Part shown: piece after piece, positions 1-5,060 of the stretch | Layout: the number at the start of each line of letters is the position of its first letter | Position numbering within the stretch: the first letter of the stretch is position 1 | Assembly (NCBI GenBank): GCA_023266955.1 | Contig: JAHFOH010000088.1 | Location: forward strand, 1-6,032 | Origin: Nitrososphaerota archaeon | GTDB lineage: Archaea; Thermoproteota; Nitrososphaeria; Nitrososphaerales; JAHFOH01 | Direction: 5' to 3' | Length of the DNA: 6,032 bases | The notes under the pieces: model-generated | What the model was told of the DNA's origin: nothing | The model's database searches: none | The model's input: the letters and a program-made list of their open reading frames with translations, nothing else | Program-made: the position numbers and the translations under genes

Positions 1-230
1 CCCATCAGTTCCAGCTGGAGAATCACGAACACGGTGCTGACCGCCAGCACGGCCAACAGAACCCCCGATGCAAATCCAAGGCTGAGCAGCCCTGCGCGCA
101 ACCGAGACGGGTTTTGGACGTTGGACTGGAGGTAAGCGAAGAGGCCGGGATAGATGCCCAGACAACATGCCATCAGCGAGCAGGTCACGCCAATCGCAAA
201 GGACAGAGAAAGTGGAACAAGTTCAACCAA
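1..230 (-). CDS. CcdA/DsbD-like transmembrane protein, N-terminal part (partial)
   Basis: The minus-strand frame starts at a TTG (230-228) and stays open to the window edge, giving about 76 residues. The start is chosen because a perfect GGAGG Shine-Dalgarno (minus strand, 244-240) sits 9 nt upstream. The product begins MVELVPLSLSFAIG and has a first membrane helix (about 6-33) carrying CSLMACCLGIYPGLFAYL. A short polar RLR loop follows, then a second helix rich in Leu, Val and Ala. Helix with a Cys/Pro turn, basic loop and second helix is the layout of the CcdA/DsbD transmembrane domain (PF02683 type), which carries reducing equivalents across the membrane for cytochrome c or thiol-redox chemistry. 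The usual SPCVLP-like turn is replaced by MACC followed by GIYP, so membership is probable but not certain. The C-terminal part, with any second conserved Cys, lies outside the window. It could instead be another small membrane protein family. Confidence 0.6.
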   Translation of the reverse strand, partial: MVELVPLSLSFAIGVTCSLMACCLGIYPGLFAYLQSNVQNPSRLRAGLLSLGFASGVLLAVLAVSTVFVILQLELM

Positions 231-239
231 TTTCGCATT

Positions 240-244
240 CCTCC
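240..244 (-). promoter_or_regulatory. Shine-Dalgarno for the CcdA-like gene
   Basis: GGAGG on the minus strand lies 9 nt before the TTG codon at 230-228. It decides the start, because no ATG occurs in that frame nearby; the ATG overlapping the region is in another frame that soon terminates. Confidence 0.6.
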
Positions 245-358
245 AACATTGACAGAGCGCGCTCCCAGACTGACCGTATTGATGCTATTGCCTCTCGGTT
301 GAAATTCGTAACATCTCACTTCTCAGTTTGGTATCGTAGGAGAACTTCACATAGCCGC

Positions 359-390
359 TTTATAACTGATTCTCCAGATATTCTCCAAAT
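359..390. promoter_or_regulatory. TATA-like box with adjacent 11-bp tandem repeat
   Basis: This lies in the 231-589 intergenic region, which otherwise shows no convincing gene. TTTATAA (359-365; TTATAAA on the minus strand) is a good archaeal TATA candidate. It is followed directly by two near-identical 11-bp units, ATTCTCCAGAT (369-379) and ATTCTCCAAAT (380-390), one helical turn apart. Read on the minus strand, the tandem units lie just upstream of the TATA box, as a regulator site would for the leftward CcdA-like gene, leaving a leader of roughly 100 nt. This is inference from spacing alone. Confidence 0.3.
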
Positions 391-589
391 CGTTAAGGGA
401 ATCATTCGTGTAACTGCTATGAGGAACTTCGAAGCACCTCGTTGGAGGAATTTTGCAAGCTATGGAGAGATTTGTGCGATTGGAAATCCCAATACCATTA
501 GTCTCGGCCTTCACAACCTTTTTGCGGTACTTGGTAAAACCACTATCGCGCAGATTAATAGGTTGCTTATTCTCTTCACAGTATTCGGG

Positions 590-1210
590 ATGAATGTACC
601 AAGGAAAATCAGCTTGGCCGGGATATTGACGGGCTTGGTCCTGTTCGGACTCTTTGCTGCTTTGGCAAATCCACTGGCGCTACTGGCTGTGCTGGTGGCT
701 TCTGGCTCTGCTGTTACCTTCACTTGGTCCTCGCTTGGAAGAAGGGCGGTTATTCATGGATTTGTCATCTCCGTCGTAGGAGCCATCCTTGCCGGGACAG
801 TCATGCGCTTCATGATGAGATGGGTTGCTTTGTCTTCGGGCTTGAGTCCAAGGTTTACGATTGAAGGTACGCTTGCAATCTTCGGGACAGGCACATTGCT
901 GAGCTTGCTCCCGGCCATATTCTTTACCCATTTCAGAAGACGGTTTGGACCTTCACTCAAGATGGGCCTGTTGTATGGGGTGCTTCTCAGTCTTGCTGGC
1001 GGATTGCCGATGTTTCTTCTTGTAATATCAGAGATAGCAATAGCTCGTGAGCCAATGATACCGTTTTCGGCGTTCTTGGGTCTGCCAATTCTCTACAGTC
1101 TAGTCCTTGAGGGGACATATCGAGTTCTGGAAAGAAATGAACTCAAGATCACGCAGGCGAATATGAAATGGGCAGTCATGAGCGAACATGATTCGCGCAG
1201 AGAAGCTTGA
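590..1210 (+). CDS. Unrecognised polytopic membrane protein (about 6 TM)
   Basis: A protein of 206 residues starts at ATG 590 (MNVPRKISLAG). The same frame is open back to 167, but that upstream part is polar, arginine/serine-rich and lacks family-like features, so I take 590 as the start. A TATA-like ATTAATA at about 554-560 lies ~30 nt upstream, consistent with a nearly leaderless transcript. From the hydrophobicity pattern I place helices near residues 8-25, 27-45, 53-75, 92-112, 122-147 and 155-175. Basic loops (GRR, HFRRRFG) separate some of them, and a charged, soluble tail of about 30 residues ends in SRREA. I do not recognise the family and see no catalytic motif. It is divergent from the CcdA-like gene and separated from corA by 185 bp, so it is probably its own transcription unit. 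Confidence 0.6.
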   Translation: MNVPRKISLAGILTGLVLFGLFAALANPLALLAVLVASGSAVTFTWSSLGRRAVIHGFVISVVGAILAGTVMRFMMRWVALSSGLSPRFTIEGTLAIFGTGTLLSLLPAIFFTHFRRRFGPSLKMGLLYGVLLSLAGGLPMFLLVISEIAIAREPMIPFSAFLGLPILYSLVLEGTYRVLERNELKITQANMKWAVMSEHDSRREA

Positions 1211-1233
1211 TTGTGTATGAGCTCTCAACCGTA

Positions 1234-1281
1234 TCCGAAATCGGACAGGGTTTTACGAATTTTAGCTACCCATCCTGTCCG
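1234..1281 (+). promoter_or_regulatory. Competing inverted repeats between the membrane gene and corA
   Basis: TCCGA-AA-TCGGA (1234-1245) can form a small hairpin. Its right arm overlaps CGGACAGG (1242-1249), which pairs perfectly with CCTGTCCG (1274-1281) across a 24-nt loop, so the two pairings are mutually exclusive. It starts 24 nt after the stop of the upstream gene and ends 115 nt before the corA start. It could be a terminator-like structure, a protein-binding inverted repeat or a switch. No T-run follows the second arm. Confidence 0.3.
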
Positions 1282-1382
1282 CCCACATTCAATGACGATG
1301 ACCAAGCTGGCGTCACAAGGTCGGAGGAACAAATAGGATAAACTAAAAAAAAGGGAAAAACTCACCGTAGGGTAGTCGCGAT

Positions 1383-1387
1383 GAGGT
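1383..1387 (+). promoter_or_regulatory. Shine-Dalgarno deciding the GTG start of corA
   Basis: GAGGT lies 8 nt before GTG 1396, a better fit than anything before the alternative ATG 1426. Confidence 0.5.
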
Positions 1388-1395
1388 AGAATGCA

Positions 1396-2343
1396 GTGAA
1401 GACAGAGAAGGGAAGATTTGAATCGATGAATTATGAGGGGATTACTTGGGTAGACATAGAAGATCCCACTCAGAATGAAATTGATGTTCTAGCCCGCAAT
1501 TATCGATTCCACCCACTTAACCTTGCCGACTGCCTCTCGAAGAGACAACTAACAAAGGTAGATGAGCATGAAGAATATCTATTCGTTCTACTTCACTTTC
1601 CCAACTATAATAACAAGGACAGAAGCATCGTTTCCAATCAGATATCCATCTTCTTGGGTAAGGATTACTTGGTCACACTGCATTCGAGCGACTTCAAACC
1701 CGTAAGAGAGATTTTTCACGCAAGCAAAACTGATGCGCTTCACGGCGACTTGAAAGGATCGGCCGCCCACCTACTCTACGACATAATTGATAGATCAGTG
1801 AACGACCTCTTTCCCATCCTGGATAATATCATGACCGACCTTGATGAAGTGGAGGACAAGGTCTTCGACGCAAGGGTGTCCGCAGCAGGTGAAGTCAGCA
1901 GATTGAGGCGCGAAATAGGCGACCTAAAGCGAATTGTCTCACCATTAAGGAGGCTTATAGTTGAGCTGGGCATAAAAACACAGAAATTTGGAGTGCAAGA
2001 CCTCTCGATATATTTAGGCGATGTCAAAGATCATATCGAAAAAGCATGGGAGGTATTGGAGGAAGCTAAGGAAACGATAGAAATCTACATTGACACAGAT
2101 TATGTTCTTAGTACAGAAACAACAAATAAGGTTCTCGCAGTCCTTACAATAGTCTTTACTATTACCATCCCATTCACAACAATAGGAACCATCTACGGAA
2201 TGAACATCCCCTTACCTGGCGGTATCTCGTCAGGACCTTTGAGCTTCTTTGGTCCGTACACAAGTTTTCTTATTCTCCTCCTAGCTATGATAGTTCCTGC
2301 ACTCTTAATGACTTGGTTCTTCCGACGGCTCGGATGGGTCTAG
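1396..2343 (+). CDS. corA: CorA-family divalent cation (Mg2+/Co2+) transporter
   Basis: This is a 315-residue protein, the normal length for the CorA family (PF01544). The N-terminal cytoplasmic domain starts with GITWVDIEDPTQNEI, the usual CorA opening. A long, charged alpha-helical stretch (about 120-240, with DLDEVEDKV) forms the funnel and stalk. Two C-terminal membrane helices lie at about 245-264 and 285-307, with the signature YGMN selectivity motif at residues 267-270 between them, and the protein ends in a basic RRLGWV tail. CorA forms homopentamers in the cytoplasmic membrane and conducts Mg2+, or Co2+/Ni2+, down the electrochemical gradient. The start is GTG 1396, supported by GAGGT at 1383-1387 (8-nt spacing). 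ATG 1426 is in frame, but its upstream purine run is 12 nt away. An A-rich tract at 1334-1350 may contain the promoter. Family assignment is firm; the transported ion is inferred. Confidence 0.93.
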   Translation: MKTEKGRFESMNYEGITWVDIEDPTQNEIDVLARNYRFHPLNLADCLSKRQLTKVDEHEEYLFVLLHFPNYNNKDRSIVSNQISIFLGKDYLVTLHSSDFKPVREIFHASKTDALHGDLKGSAAHLLYDIIDRSVNDLFPILDNIMTDLDEVEDKVFDARVSAAGEVSRLRREIGDLKRIVSPLRRLIVELGIKTQKFGVQDLSIYLGDVKDHIEKAWEVLEEAKETIEIYIDTDYVLSTETTNKVLAVLTIVFTITIPFTTIGTIYGMNIPLPGGISSGPLSFFGPYTSFLILLLAMIVPALLMTWFFRRLGWV

Positions 2344-2384
2344 ATCACTCGTAAGGGTTGCAACTAGAAGTTTAACTCGTCAAA

Positions 2385-2870
2385 TTGTCGTTGCGGAAGC
2401 ATAAACTATTTCATCCTCCTTTGGTGGATTTCGGAACTAGTTCCGCCGATGCATTTCAGTTAGGTAACAAGTTAGCTCACATAAGCCCCGGGCACCACAC
2501 CAAATACAGGTATTATCAGCGGCTCATGCAAACTGCAATGGAAATTAGCTCACAAGCCATTCTTGGTAAAGCTTTTCAGTCTTGCGAAGGTAATTTCAAA
2601 GTAAGAGAGCCGGCGGAGGCGTCGAGGAAGAAACTTCAAGGCAAATTTCGAGAGAAGAGGGCCTTAACCCCAGTTCTTGACTTGCTTGAAAGTAAGATAG
2701 AAGAGAAGGAGAAACGAAAAGTTAGTCTATCTTTTTATAGATACGCCACTCTAAGAATAGTCAGAAACAAGCTGGAGCACGAGGGTTACAAGCAATCTGT
2801 CACAAAGGACGACGTGCTTAATTTGGCAAATGAGATTGAAAAATTTGGAGCTGAGCTTCACAAGAGCTAG
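2385..2870 (+). CDS. HEPN-like C-terminal domain preceded by repeat-derived sequence
   Basis: An open frame of 161 codons is possible from TTG 2385; in-frame ATGs lie at 2526 and 2538, none with a good Shine-Dalgarno. It has two unlike halves. Residues ~18-77 are translated repeat copy A, which also occurs beside the tRNA-Thr gene. Residues ~82-161 form a charged helical domain: an SKIEEKEKRKVS segment, then YATLRIVRNKLEHEGY, then a last long helix to AELHKS. RNKLEH matches the RX4H motif of the HEPN superfamily, found in many toxin and defence ribonucleases and in non-catalytic nucleotide-associated proteins. The HEPN part is only about 80 residues, shorter than a usual ~110-130-residue domain, so its first helix is probably missing. 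I read this as a HEPN gene truncated at its 5' end by the repeat/tRNA-end junction near 2608-2616. Expression from within the repeat is possible but unproven. Confidence 0.5.
   Translation: MSLRKHKLFHPPLVDFGTSSADAFQLGNKLAHISPGHHTKYRYYQRLMQTAMEISSQAILGKAFQSCEGNFKVREPAEASRKKLQGKFREKRALTPVLDLLESKIEEKEKRKVSLSFYRYATLRIVRNKLEHEGYKQSVTKDDVLNLANEIEKFGAELHKS
2432..2445. repeat. Perfect 14-bp palindrome at the left edge of repeat copy A
   Basis: CGGAACTAGTTCCG is fully self-complementary. It straddles the left boundary of copy A; copy B keeps only a degenerate form (GAATGGTTCGCC) at the matching place. Confidence 0.5.
2435..2615 (+). repeat. Dispersed repeat, copy A, ending in a tRNA-Thr 3'-end remnant
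   Basis: Hand alignment with copy B (4733-4912) gives roughly 84% identity over about 175 bp, with a few 1-nt gaps. The right end is AGAGAGCCGGCG. Its last 8 bases, AGCCGGCG (2608-2615), are the complement of a tRNA 3' end, CGCCGGC plus discriminator T. They match the tRNA-Thr at 4905-4912 except for one base, and that base restores perfect pairing with the tRNA's 5' acceptor strand. The copy sits in direct orientation relative to copy B. Confidence 0.75.
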
Positions 2871-2919
2871 CCAAGTGTGGTAAGCGGGCGAATTACCTAG
2901 TTCCGAACGGACAAAGTAA

Positions 2920-2935
2920 AGTATTACGTAATACT
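2920..2935. promoter_or_regulatory. Perfect 16-bp palindrome, operator-like
   Basis: AGTATTACGTAATACT is fully self-complementary with no spacer, as expected for a dimeric winged-helix or ribbon-helix-helix regulator site. It lies 50 bp after the HEPN-like stop and ~110 bp before the inferred DM13 promoter. The binding factor is unknown. Confidence 0.35.
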
Positions 2936-3044
2936 CGGTAGCTCTATTGTTTCGTAGAGATATCCTCCCTATCTACCAGTCAAGCTAAACCGCCTTTTTG
3001 TAAAAAATTATCATGTAACAGGTCGTAACATCTATGACGACTAA

Positions 3045-3053
3045 AGTTATATG
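3045..3053 (+). promoter_or_regulatory. TATA-like box of the DM13 gene
   Basis: AGTTATATG, centred near 3049, predicts a transcription start about 26 nt downstream (around 3073-3076). That is exactly where the hairpin preceding the DM13 start begins. Confidence 0.4.
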
Positions 3054-3072
3054 AACGCTTATCTACCACATT

Positions 3073-3102
3073 CGCCTCAATCGACCTGTTCTAGTTGAGG
3101 CG
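3073..3102 (+). promoter_or_regulatory. Hairpin enclosing the DM13 start codon
   Basis: CGCCTCAA (3073-3080) pairs perfectly with TTGAGGCG (3095-3102) around a 14-nt loop. The TTG start codon of the DM13 gene is the first triplet of the right arm, so folding would bury it. With transcription starting near 3074, the whole 5' leader would be this stem-loop, which suggests control of translation initiation. The pairing is seen directly; the function is inferred. Confidence 0.45.
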
Positions 3103-3544
3103 TATTGTTCTGGCAACCATTATTTCCTTAGTGGTTCTCACACCCATTGTGTACTGGCTTGCCTCACCTCTCTTTATCAACGTCAAGGTAAACGAACGAC
3201 TTGAAGGAATCGTTGGCCAGCAATTTGTCATCGTAGCAACAGGGACATTCGTCAATGGGGATGATTTCCACAAGACTTCGGGAGTTGCGACAATATTACG
3301 CAGTTCCAACGGAACGCGTATCGCTAGCTTCACCGATTTCAAAACCATCAACGGTCCCGACCTCTTTGTCTACCTAACCACGGATGCCTCTGCAAAAGAC
3401 GTAGTCGACCTCGGTCGTTTGAAGGGTAACGTTGGAGATCAGCACTACCAACTTCCCTCAGATGTCGACCTAACGCATTACAAGTATGTGCTCATTTGGT
3501 GCAGAAGTTTCTCAGTGCTTTTCGGTTCTGCTCAACTATCTTAA
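3095..3544 (+). CDS. Membrane-anchored DM13-domain protein
   Basis: This is a 149-residue protein. An N-terminal hydrophobic helix (about 4-26, after MRR) is an uncleaved anchor or signal, so the rest is extracytoplasmic. Residues 49-149 are a DM13 domain (PF10517): GTF near 50, GVATIL, then DFKTINGPDLFVYL, DLGRLKGNVGDQHYQLP, and the terminal IWCRSFSVLFGSAQL with the conserved Cys at 136. DM13 domains occur in secreted and membrane proteins of animals, bacteria and archaea, and have been proposed to take part in redox or electron transfer through that Cys. The start is TTG 3095. No Shine-Dalgarno is present, and a TATA-like box (3045-3053) suggests a very short leader. The domain is complete at the C-terminus. 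It lies between the HEPN fragment and a decayed frame, apparently as its own transcription unit. Confidence 0.85.
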   Translation: MRRIVLATIISLVVLTPIVYWLASPLFINVKVNERLEGIVGQQFVIVATGTFVNGDDFHKTSGVATILRSSNGTRIASFTDFKTINGPDLFVYLTTDASAKDVVDLGRLKGNVGDQHYQLPSDVDLTHYKYVLIWCRSFSVLFGSAQLS

Positions 3545-3667
3545 GTTAGGTAACGCTGTTACGAGTTATCCTTCGAACAAACTCAACTGAATGCGAACGA
3601 ACTGCTAAGATGGCACATTGATCAAATGATGTTTGAGCGATAGTGTATCACAGGAGCATATCTCTGA

Positions 3668-3979
3668 CTTTCATTAAAACTAAATGGACAACTAAGAGAA
3701 ATCGAAAGTAACCACGAATATCCGGAAGCAAAGAAATGGTAGTAGGTCTTTCGATGGTAAGCCTGAAGATGAACTGAGATCAGAAATAGTGAAGGGACAA
3801 ATGTCAGTACCAGGGCATTGCAGAAATCTCTCTGCAAGGCTGACATAAGAAAATACGTGACAAACTCGTTCAAAGAGAAGCTTCTGCGGCTTAAAAGAGT
3901 GGAAGTAGGCTTGCGCCCAGAGGAGGGGAAAATTCAATTCGGAAATAATAGCAGCAATTTGATAAAAGAGCTGGGCTAG
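3668..3979 (+). pseudogene. Possible decayed gene (three frame segments), unrecognised
   Basis: The 3545-3991 gap has no intact plus-strand gene, but three adjoining plus-strand segments look protein-like. Segment one is 3668-3742, with GQLREIESNHEYPEAKKW. Segment two is 3732-3848 in another frame, with GKPEDELRSEIVKGQ. Segment three is 3773-3979, back in the first frame, with KYVTNSFKEKLLRLKRVEV then GLRPEEGKIQFGNN. Segments one and three share a frame, so one insertion and one compensating deletion (or the reverse) plus point changes could have broken a ~100-residue gene. The last stop lies 12 nt before the VTT gene, a normal operon-like spacing. Against this, no family is recognised and the reverse strand is also open in places, so chance cannot be excluded. 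The strand is purine-rich. Confidence 0.3.
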
Positions 3980-3991
3980 GGATGGGCTACC

Positions 3992-4498
3992 GTGTCTATG
4001 TACAATTGGCTCCTCGACAGCCTTTCGAAGTTGTTAAACGCAATTCTCGACCTAGGCTACACAGGAGCCCTGGTCTCTGGTCTCCTTTCTTCGAGTACCT
4101 TCACGACGCCCATCTTCCCTTCCTTCATCGTAGTGCCCATACTGAGCACACGGCTCAACCCGCTCATAGTCGGCCTGCTGGCTGGGGTAGGCGCCGGTTT
4201 CGGCCAGTTTATCGCCTACTTCATCGGACTAGGAGGACGGCGTATCCTCCCCGAATCAAAGCGACTGACCATGGAGAGGTGGAGAAGCAGGGTGGATCGG
4301 TGGGGTGTCTTCCTTATCTTCGTACTAGCGGCCACCCCTCTTACGCCCGATGACCTGGTTTGGTTCCCGCTTGGAATGATGAAGTATCCCAAACTTAAGG
4401 CGCTCGCAGCCTCGGTCAGTGGAAAGGTAATCCTGAACGTGCTCTATGCGTATTCAGGAATTTTCGGGTGGACCTTTCTAAAGGACCTTCTTCTCTAG
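3992..4498 (+). CDS. VTT / SNARE-associated (DedA-like) membrane protein
   Basis: This is a 168-residue polytopic membrane protein. Residues ~40-158 fit the VTT domain (PF09335): re-entrant-type PIFPSFIVVPIL, the helix GLLAGVGAGFGQFIAYFIGLGGRR (listed as GLLAGVGAG then FGQFIAYFIG), a cytoplasmic ERWRSRVDRWG loop, then ATPLTPDDLVWFPLGMMKY and SGKVILNVLYAYSG. The glycine-rich helix followed by a basic GRR, and the Pro/Asp-rich turn before the next helix, are typical of the family. DedA/VTT proteins are linked to lipid scrambling or undecaprenyl-type carrier recycling and membrane homeostasis; the archaeal substrate is unknown. The start could be GTG 3992 or ATG 3998, and I list the longer. It follows the possible decayed gene by 12 nt. 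At 168 residues it is on the short side of the family. Confidence 0.82.
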   Translation: MSMYNWLLDSLSKLLNAILDLGYTGALVSGLLSSSTFTTPIFPSFIVVPILSTRLNPLIVGLLAGVGAGFGQFIAYFIGLGGRRILPESKRLTMERWRSRVDRWGVFLIFVLAATPLTPDDLVWFPLGMMKYPKLKALAASVSGKVILNVLYAYSGIFGWTFLKDLLL

Positions 4499-4732
4499 CT
4501 GTCGCGGAGGATCACCTGTATCTACTACTTCGGATGTGATTTATTCGCTAATCTAACCTAACCATACTGTATGGCAAAATGAGACCGTCAAAAAAACGAA
4601 GCTTGTCCCAAAGGCCATGAGCTGGGTTACGGTGCTAGGGTAAGTGGGCCAAGCACTGGGGCTACTTATGCTTCGGACATCGAGTAAAGAGATGTGACGG
4701 GTGAAACCTTCGCCAGTGCTATCTTGAAAACT
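4499..4732. other. Gene-free stretch between the VTT gene and repeat copy B
   Basis: I see no gene here. CCATAC-T-GTATGG (4562-4574) is a perfect 6-bp inverted repeat around one base. A short open frame beginning at GTG 4694 runs into copy B and then antisense through the tRNA-Thr gene; it is not accepted as a gene. Confidence 0.4.
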
Positions 4733-4912
4733 GAATGGTTCGCCGATGCCCCAAAGTTAGGCAACAAGTTAGGTCACATAAACCCGAACACCACACCAAA
4801 TACGGGTATTATCAGCGGCTCAGGGCAGACAGCAATGGAAATCAGCTCACAAGCAGGTCTTGGCAAAGCCTTTCAGTCTAACGAAACTAATTTCAAAGTA
4901 AGAGAGCCGACG
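4733..4912 (+). repeat. Dispersed repeat, copy B, abutting tRNA-Thr
   Basis: This is the second copy of the ~175-bp repeat (about 84% identical to 2435-2615). Its right end overlaps the 3' acceptor strand of tRNA-Thr (4905-4912). Translated in the same direction as copy A, both share TAMEISSQ, LGKAFQS and NFKVREP. Differences inside those blocks fall at third codon positions. Between the shared blocks two opposite 1-nt indels shift the frame of one copy relative to the other. The repeat may therefore derive from a once-coding sequence, but neither copy now looks like an intact gene. Confidence 0.75.
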
Positions 4913-4994
4913 GGGGGAGTTGGACCCCCGACCCCGTGCTTACGAGGCACCTGAGCCCTGAACGGAGTGCTCTACCAGGCTGAGCTACGCCGGC
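4905..4994 (-). tRNA. tRNA-Thr(CGT) with a 16-nt intron at position 27/28
   Basis: Read on the minus strand, the acceptor GCCGGCG (4994-4988) pairs with CGTCGGC (4912-4906, one G-U), with discriminator T at 4905. The D-arm GCTC/GAGC has a GG-containing loop. The T-stem is GGGGG/CCCCC. The anticodon loop CTCGTAA (4946-4940) gives anticodon CGT, reading ACG (Thr); U73 and the G1-C72, C2-G71 pairs fit archaeal tRNA-Thr. The anticodon stem CGTGC/GCACG forms only if 16 nt (4966-4951) are removed between positions 27 and 28. A full BHB supports this: outer helix GGTA/TGCC, central helix GAGC/GCTC, and bulges ACT and AGG, each cut after its second base. Mature length is 74 nt. The 3' CCA is not encoded. 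The T-loop reads TCCAACT, so position 55 is C instead of the near-universal U. Confidence 0.9.
4951..4966 (-). other. Intron of tRNA-Thr (non-canonical position)
   Basis: The 16-nt intron reads TCCGTTCAGGGCTCAG on the minus strand. Its GCTC pairs with the D-stem strand GAGC to make the 4-bp central BHB helix, and CC/GG closes the internal loop. It would be removed by the archaeal tRNA splicing endonuclease. Confidence 0.85.
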
Positions 4995-5024
4995 ACTCAA
5001 TTCCACCACTCCCGAAATCCTTCC

Positions 5025-5030
5025 TTTAAA
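5025..5030 (-). promoter_or_regulatory. TATA box of tRNA-Thr
   Basis: TTTAAA, in minus-strand context GATTTAAAGG, is centred ~33 bp upstream of the mature tRNA 5' end (4994). That predicts a start a few bases before the mature end. Confidence 0.5.
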
Positions 5031-5060
5031 TCTGAGTAACAAACGAACAACCAAGAAGAG

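Larger units (their letters stand above)
2871..3094. other. Intergenic region upstream of the DM13 gene
   Basis: There is no gene here. It holds a perfect 16-bp palindrome, a TATA-like box and the left arm of a start-codon hairpin, which are listed separately. Confidence 0.5.

Noticed and set aside
167..589. 5' extension of the membrane-protein frame back to an ATG at 167
   Set aside because: The extension is polar, basic and overlaps the start of the opposite-strand CcdA-like gene. Membrane-protein character begins after ATG 590.
511..960. Minus-strand open frames opposite the membrane protein
   Set aside because: They are shadows of a hydrophobic gene, with no initiation signal and low-complexity composition.
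1588..2027. Minus-strand frames inside corA
   Set aside because: corA on the plus strand is unambiguous; these are antisense shadows.
3622..3937. Minus-strand frames in the region before the VTT gene
   Set aside because: There is no Shine-Dalgarno or family resemblance, and the plus strand is purine-rich with better protein-like segments that abut the VTT gene.
3982..4353. Plus-strand frame overlapping the VTT gene
   Set aside because: Arg/His/Pro-rich translation typical of an out-of-frame read; the VTT frame has clear domain structure.
4694..4954. 86-codon frame from GTG 4694 through repeat B into tRNA-Thr
   Set aside because: It ends by reading antisense through a tRNA (GGVGPPTPC, a common artefact), and the rest is repeat sequence.
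4931..4970. Reading tRNA-Thr as a tRNA with CAG (Leu) anticodon and a 37/38 intron
   Set aside because: A CTCCG/CGGGG stem would leave only a 2-nt variable loop and no class II arm. The CGT reading with the 27/28 BHB satisfies every arm.
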